Part shown: piece after piece, positions 4,714 through 7,399 of the stretch | How positions within the stretch are numbered: position 1 is the first letter of the stretch | How the letters are laid out: the number at the start of each line of letters is the position of its first letter | Assembly (NCBI GenBank): GCA_029268085.1 | Contig: JAJUHD010000130.1 | Location: 1-7,399 of the forward strand | DNA: 7,399 nt | From: Bacillota bacterium | GTDB taxonomy: Bacteria > Bacillota > Clostridia > Oscillospirales > Oscillospiraceae | Direction of reading: 5' to 3' | The notes under the pieces: model-generated | The model's input: the letters and a program-made list of their open reading frames with translations, nothing else | What the model was told of the DNA's origin: nothing | Databases searched by the model: none | Translations under genes and position numbers: made by a program

Positions 4714-5395
4714 GTGCAGAGGACTTTCAAAATACTTCGGTACCAATCCCGCTTTGCACAATTTGAATATCAGCCTGCCTGCAGGGAAGATTATCGGACT
4801 TCTTGGCCCGAACGGCAGCGGGAAGACGACGCTTATAAAGCTTGCGTGCGGTCTTCTCACGCCTACCGACGGCGAAATCCGCGTCTGCGGCTATGTTCCC
4901 GGTATTGAGAGCAAGGCGCTCGTTTCGTATCTTCCGGAGCGCACATATCTTCCCGACTGGATGACGGTTATCGAGTGCGTAAAATATTTTCAGGACTTCT
5001 ATGCGGACTTTGATTACGATAGGGCAATATCTATGCTGCAGAACCTTCAGGTTCCAGCTAACGCGAGGATGAAGACTCTTTCAAAGGGTACGAAGGAAAA
5101 GGTACAGCTGGTTCTGGTCATGTCCCGCCGCGCAAGGCTTTATCTGCTTGATGAACCGATCGGCGGTGTCGACCCCGCTGCGCGTGATTATATCCTCGGC
5201 ACAATACTTAAGAACTACAACGAAAATTCGACGGTCCTCATTTCGACCCACCTTATTGCGGATGTTGAAAAGATTTTGGACGAATTCATTTTTATTCAAA
5301 ACGGACAGCTGGTTTCCTATGCCTCTACGGACAGTCTCCGCGAGGATCTGGGTAAATCCATCGACCAGTACTTCAGGGAGGTATTCAGATGCTAG
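4694..5395 (+). CDS. ABC transporter ATP-binding protein (YtrB/CcmA-like exporter type)
   Basis: This 233-aa cytoplasmic ATPase partners the permease encoded next. Motifs: Walker A GPNGSGKTT (38-46), Walker B LYLLDEP (149-155) with catalytic Glu154, D-loop GVDP (158-161) and switch His186 in ISTHL. Two positions depart from the textbook: the Q-loop reads YLPERTYLPDW, with Glu82 in place of Gln, and the signature is LSKGTKEK (129-136) instead of LSGGQ. Both variants are common in this regulator-linked exporter group, so it is probably active. The length fits a bare nucleotide-binding domain. ATG at 4694 has GGGGAGGT ending 8 bases upstream and lies inside the end of the GntR gene (20-base overlap, different frame), which suggests translational coupling. 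Its TAG overlaps the permease start. Likely role: export of, or protection from, a small lipophilic or envelope-targeting compound; substrate unknown. Confidence 0.92.
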   Translation: MSEQTLECRGLSKYFGTNPALHNLNISLPAGKIIGLLGPNGSGKTTLIKLACGLLTPTDGEIRVCGYVPGIESKALVSYLPERTYLPDWMTVIECVKYFQDFYADFDYDRAISMLQNLQVPANARMKTLSKGTKEKVQLVLVMSRRARLYLLDEPIGGVDPAARDYILGTILKNYNENSTVLISTHLIADVEKILDEFIFIQNGQLVSYASTDSLREDLGKSIDQYFREVFRC

Positions 5396-6276
5396 GTAAA
5401 CTTATCAAACATGACTTCAATTCGCTGTCAAGGGTGCTGTTCCCGACGCAGCTTGCCGTCTTCGGCGCTACGATAATTGCGACGATCGGCTTTGCAATCA
5501 ATTTTAAGGCCGAATATAACCATGTGCAGATGGGCGGCTTTGTAGGACTTATGCGGCTTATCACAGGTTTCCTGAGCGGTATTATGGTGCTCGCGATCAT
5601 CGCGGCGTCAATACTTGTAGCGTTCATCATATTCCAGCGCTTTTACAAGAATCTGATGTGTGACGAGGGGTATCTGACCTTTACTCTGCCCGTTACGACA
5701 TCTGAGATTCTTTGGTCAAAGCTTATCACCGCGATGCTATGGACGCTTATCAGCGGTGTTGTTATATTCATCTGCCTCAATATATTTATCCTTTTCGGCA
5801 CGGACAGCAGGAATTTTGTCAATATGGATGTATACAGGGAAATAGGGAGAATGCTGCACGAGGTTAACGTTACCGTCGGCGCAAGAATAATCTGGCCCAT
5901 CCTTGAAATAGCTCTGTTTGCGATCATCGCTACGGCCTGCAATATCCTCCATGTTTACCTTGCGCTTATCATCGGCGGCATCGTTTCGCAGAAGCACAAG
6001 ATTCTTGCCAGTATAGGTTTCTACTTCGTTATCAATATAGCAATAAGCATAGTTTCGACTATCGTGCAGTATTTTCTCGCCGGAAGCATGGTTATTACTT
6101 TTGAAGGCTTCAACGGTGTGAGATGGGATGCTCAGAGCGGCCTTGCGGCTTATAATTATATAGTTAGCGCCCTGCAGCCGTATTTCTGGAGCTATTTTGT
6201 ATTGACCGCCGCGATAGGCGCCGCTTTGTTTGTGCTCAGCCACTACTTCCTTAAAAACAAGCTTAATCTCGAATAA
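5389..6276 (+). CDS. ABC-2-like transporter permease
   Basis: This 295-aa polytopic membrane protein forms the channel for the preceding ATPase. Hydrophobic segments lie near residues 19-38, 58-82, 108-135, 166-196, 203-230 and 262-287, giving six likely helices. Between helices 2 and 3 is a cytoplasmic block, RFYKNLMCDEGYLTFTLPVT (84-103), whose DEGYLTFTLP core recurs in clostridial ABC permeases next to YtrA-type regulators and probably contacts the ATPase. The N-terminus MLGKLIKHDF is an amphipathic lead-in typical of this group. ATG at 5389 overlaps the ATPase stop (ATGCTAG), and GGGAGGT lies 6 bases upstream, so both proteins should be made together. No separate membrane partner follows: the next gene has its own promoter. 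The transporter is therefore probably a homodimeric permease with two ATPases. The substrate cannot be told from the sequence. Confidence 0.87.
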   Translation: MLGKLIKHDFNSLSRVLFPTQLAVFGATIIATIGFAINFKAEYNHVQMGGFVGLMRLITGFLSGIMVLAIIAASILVAFIIFQRFYKNLMCDEGYLTFTLPVTTSEILWSKLITAMLWTLISGVVIFICLNIFILFGTDSRNFVNMDVYREIGRMLHEVNVTVGARIIWPILEIALFAIIATACNILHVYLALIIGGIVSQKHKILASIGFYFVINIAISIVSTIVQYFLAGSMVITFEGFNGVRWDAQSGLAAYNYIVSALQPYFWSYFVLTAAIGAALFVLSHYFLKNKLNLE

Positions 6277-6287
6277 CGGTCGAGATT
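6265..6287. repeat. 7-bp inverted repeat at the end of the permease gene
   Basis: AATCTCG (6265-6271) and CGAGATT (6281-6287) form a perfect 7-bp inverted repeat with a 9-base centre spanning the permease stop codon. Its right arm enters the -35 box of the next promoter (6286). No T-run follows, so it is not a typical terminator. It could be a second operator for the CPBP gene or a weak mRNA-stabilising hairpin. Confidence 0.45.
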
Positions 6288-6314
6288 GAAAACAGAAACC
6301 GTTTTATATATAAT
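6286..6314 (+). promoter_or_regulatory. Near-consensus promoter of the CPBP-family gene
   Basis: TTGAAA (6286-6291), a 17-base spacer and a perfect TATAAT (6309-6314) make the strongest vegetative promoter in the window. The start of transcription is expected near 6321, about 41 bases before the ATG at 6362. It shows that the downstream gene is not merely the tail of the ABC operon. Confidence 0.85.
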
Positions 6315-6341
6315 TGGGTCCGACGAACAGCCGGACCCAAT
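6313..6341. promoter_or_regulatory. Perfect 10-bp inverted repeat over the -10 box and start site
   Basis: ATTGGGTCCG (6313-6322) and CGGACCCAAT (6332-6341) form a perfect 10-bp inverted repeat with a 9-base centre. The left arm shares the last two bases of TATAAT and covers the predicted transcription start. No T-run follows on either strand, so a terminator is unlikely. The best reading is a repressor operator. If transcription starts upstream instead, it would be a stable hairpin ending 7 bases before the GAGGGGG ribosome binding site. Confidence 0.68.
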
Positions 6342-6361
6342 ACTTTGAGAGGGGGATCAGT

Positions 6362-7390
6362 ATGCTGGACACAAAAAATAATGTCATGCTTTATGAAGCG
6401 AGAAAGGCAAAGCACAAGCCGCATATTGTTTTGCAGATACTTATATTTGCGGCTGTCATCCTTGCATCCCAGATGGCTGCAGGTATGCTGATCGGAATGC
6501 CTCTCGGCATAGTTGCATCGCAAAGCTACGGTTTTGAGCGGTTCGCGTCGGAAGGCATAAATAGCTTTATCTCGTACATGTACGATTTCATCAATAACCT
6601 GCCTGAGTGGTTCACCGTTCTCAGCCTGTTCGGAACGGCTGTTTCTACATTTCTCTATTTTATTTACTGCCGGGCTATTGAGGGGCGCTCCTATGCTTCG
6701 ATGGGCGTCCGCATGAAAGGCATGCTGAATAATTACTGCTTCGGATATCTAATCGGCATAGTCATGATAGCCGCTGCGGTTGTTCTCGCCGTATTGCTCG
6801 GCGGAGCGAAATTTACCGGATTGAATATGGATGTCTCCGTGACATATATAATCCTGTTTTTCCTCGGCTATCTCATACAAGGCATGAGCGAGGAGGTATG
6901 CTTCCGGGGTTATTTTATGGTCTCCTGTGCGAACAAGGTCCATGTTGCATGGGCCGTTGCGATTAGTTCTGTGGCGTTTGCGGCGCTTCACCTCGCCAAT
7001 CCGGGCATCACGCCCCTTGCCTTCTTTAATCTGGCTCTCTTCGGAGTTTTCGCCGCAGTCTATGTCCTTCGTACGGATGACCTTTGGGGCGCCTGCGCAA
7101 TACATTCGGCATGGAACTTTTTTCAGGGTAACATTTTCGGTATATCCGTAAGCGGCTCGGCGCAGAGTACATCCGTTTTCGGAACTGCCTTTGTGGAAGG
7201 ACGCGGGCTGATATCCGGCGGCAGCTTCGGTATCGAGGGCGGCATCTGCACAACGGTCGTGATGCTGCTAGGTATCGCGCTCGTGCTGTTTTTGCCGCAG
7301 AAGAAGCGGCCGGAGCTTTCGAACGAGGAACTTGAAGAGGAAAGGCCGGCGGCGAGCCGCGAACCTGTGCCGGTTTATATAGAAAAATAA
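6362..7390 (+). CDS. CPBP family intramembrane metalloprotease (CAAX protease/ABI domain)
   Basis: This 342-aa polytopic membrane protein carries the three hallmarks of the CPBP/ABI family: EEVCFR (177-182, the EExxxR motif), FAALH (206-210, FxxxH) and HSAWN (248-252, HxxxN). These residues form the intramembrane glutamate/histidine active site, so it is predicted to be catalytically competent. Hydrophobic segments lie near 22-51, 84-102, 126-147, 160-174, 196-209, 219-236 and 310-326. The C-terminal tail after about residue 326 is hydrophilic, Glu/Arg/Pro-rich and probably cytoplasmic. A Gly/Ser-rich loop (about 256-308) follows the last motif. ATG at 6362 has GAGGGGG 6 bases upstream; an upstream TTG at 6314 lies inside the promoter and is rejected. 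In bacteria such proteins serve in bacteriocin immunity, peptide processing or signalling; the substrate here is unknown. It neighbours the ABC exporter operon but has its own promoter and operator-like dyad. Confidence 0.91.
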   Translation: MLDTKNNVMLYEARKAKHKPHIVLQILIFAAVILASQMAAGMLIGMPLGIVASQSYGFERFASEGINSFISYMYDFINNLPEWFTVLSLFGTAVSTFLYFIYCRAIEGRSYASMGVRMKGMLNNYCFGYLIGIVMIAAAVVLAVLLGGAKFTGLNMDVSVTYIILFFLGYLIQGMSEEVCFRGYFMVSCANKVHVAWAVAISSVAFAALHLANPGITPLAFFNLALFGVFAAVYVLRTDDLWGACAIHSAWNFFQGNIFGISVSGSAQSTSVFGTAFVEGRGLISGGSFGIEGGICTTVVMLLGIALVLFLPQKKRPELSNEELEEERPAASREPVPVYIEK

Positions 7391-7399
7391 TTCTCTTAA

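Noticed and set aside
6313..6341. Rho-independent terminator after the permease gene
   Set aside because: The hairpin is strong but is followed by ACTTTGAGAG, not a T-run, and lies on the -10 box and start site of the next promoter.
6314..6361. TTG start at 6314 for the CPBP gene
   Set aside because: It overlaps the -10 box and predicted transcription start, and the ATG at 6362 has a good ribosome binding site.

Overview
The window reads as a fragment of an anaerobic Firmicutes chromosome, most likely a gut-type clostridium (class Clostridia). The signs are strong GGAGG-type ribosome binding sites, some GTG/TTG starts, rho-independent termination, a DUF6512-type membrane protein, a YtrA-type GntR regulator with ABC genes, and a mixed codon usage of moderate GC. 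This placement is inference from gene content; no rRNA or taxonomic marker is present. I see no mobile element, CRISPR array, tRNA or rRNA.

Layout. (1) Positions 2-2605, minus strand: a tight three-gene operon, cbiM-cbiQ-cbiO, encoding a complete group I ECF-type cobalt/nickel importer. CbiM carries a fused C-terminal PDGLE (CbiN-like) domain. (2) Positions 2606-3187: a 582-base divergent intergenic region with no gene. It is dense in short repeats, palindromes and a promoter-like element. (3) Positions 3188-3530, plus strand: a 72-residue protein of unknown function with strongly biased, expression-optimised codons and a strong private terminator. (4) Positions 3644-4186: a DUF6512-type membrane protein starting at GTG. 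(5) Positions 4227-6276: an autoregulated-looking operon of a YtrA-type GntR repressor, an ABC ATPase and an ABC-2-like permease, with translationally overlapping genes and a promoter embedded in inverted repeats. (6) Positions 6286-7390: a CPBP (CAAX protease/ABI) family membrane protein with its own near-consensus promoter. That promoter's -10 box lies inside a perfect 10-bp inverted repeat.

How the parts work together. CbiMQO imports Co2+ or Ni2+. The GntR/ABC operon probably exports, or protects against, a small amphipathic or cell-envelope-active compound and is derepressed when its regulator binds a ligand. The CPBP protein next to it may be a related envelope-protection or peptide-processing function, but it has separate control. 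The most unusual parts are the small codon-optimised gene with its elaborate upstream region and the dyad-covered CPBP promoter.
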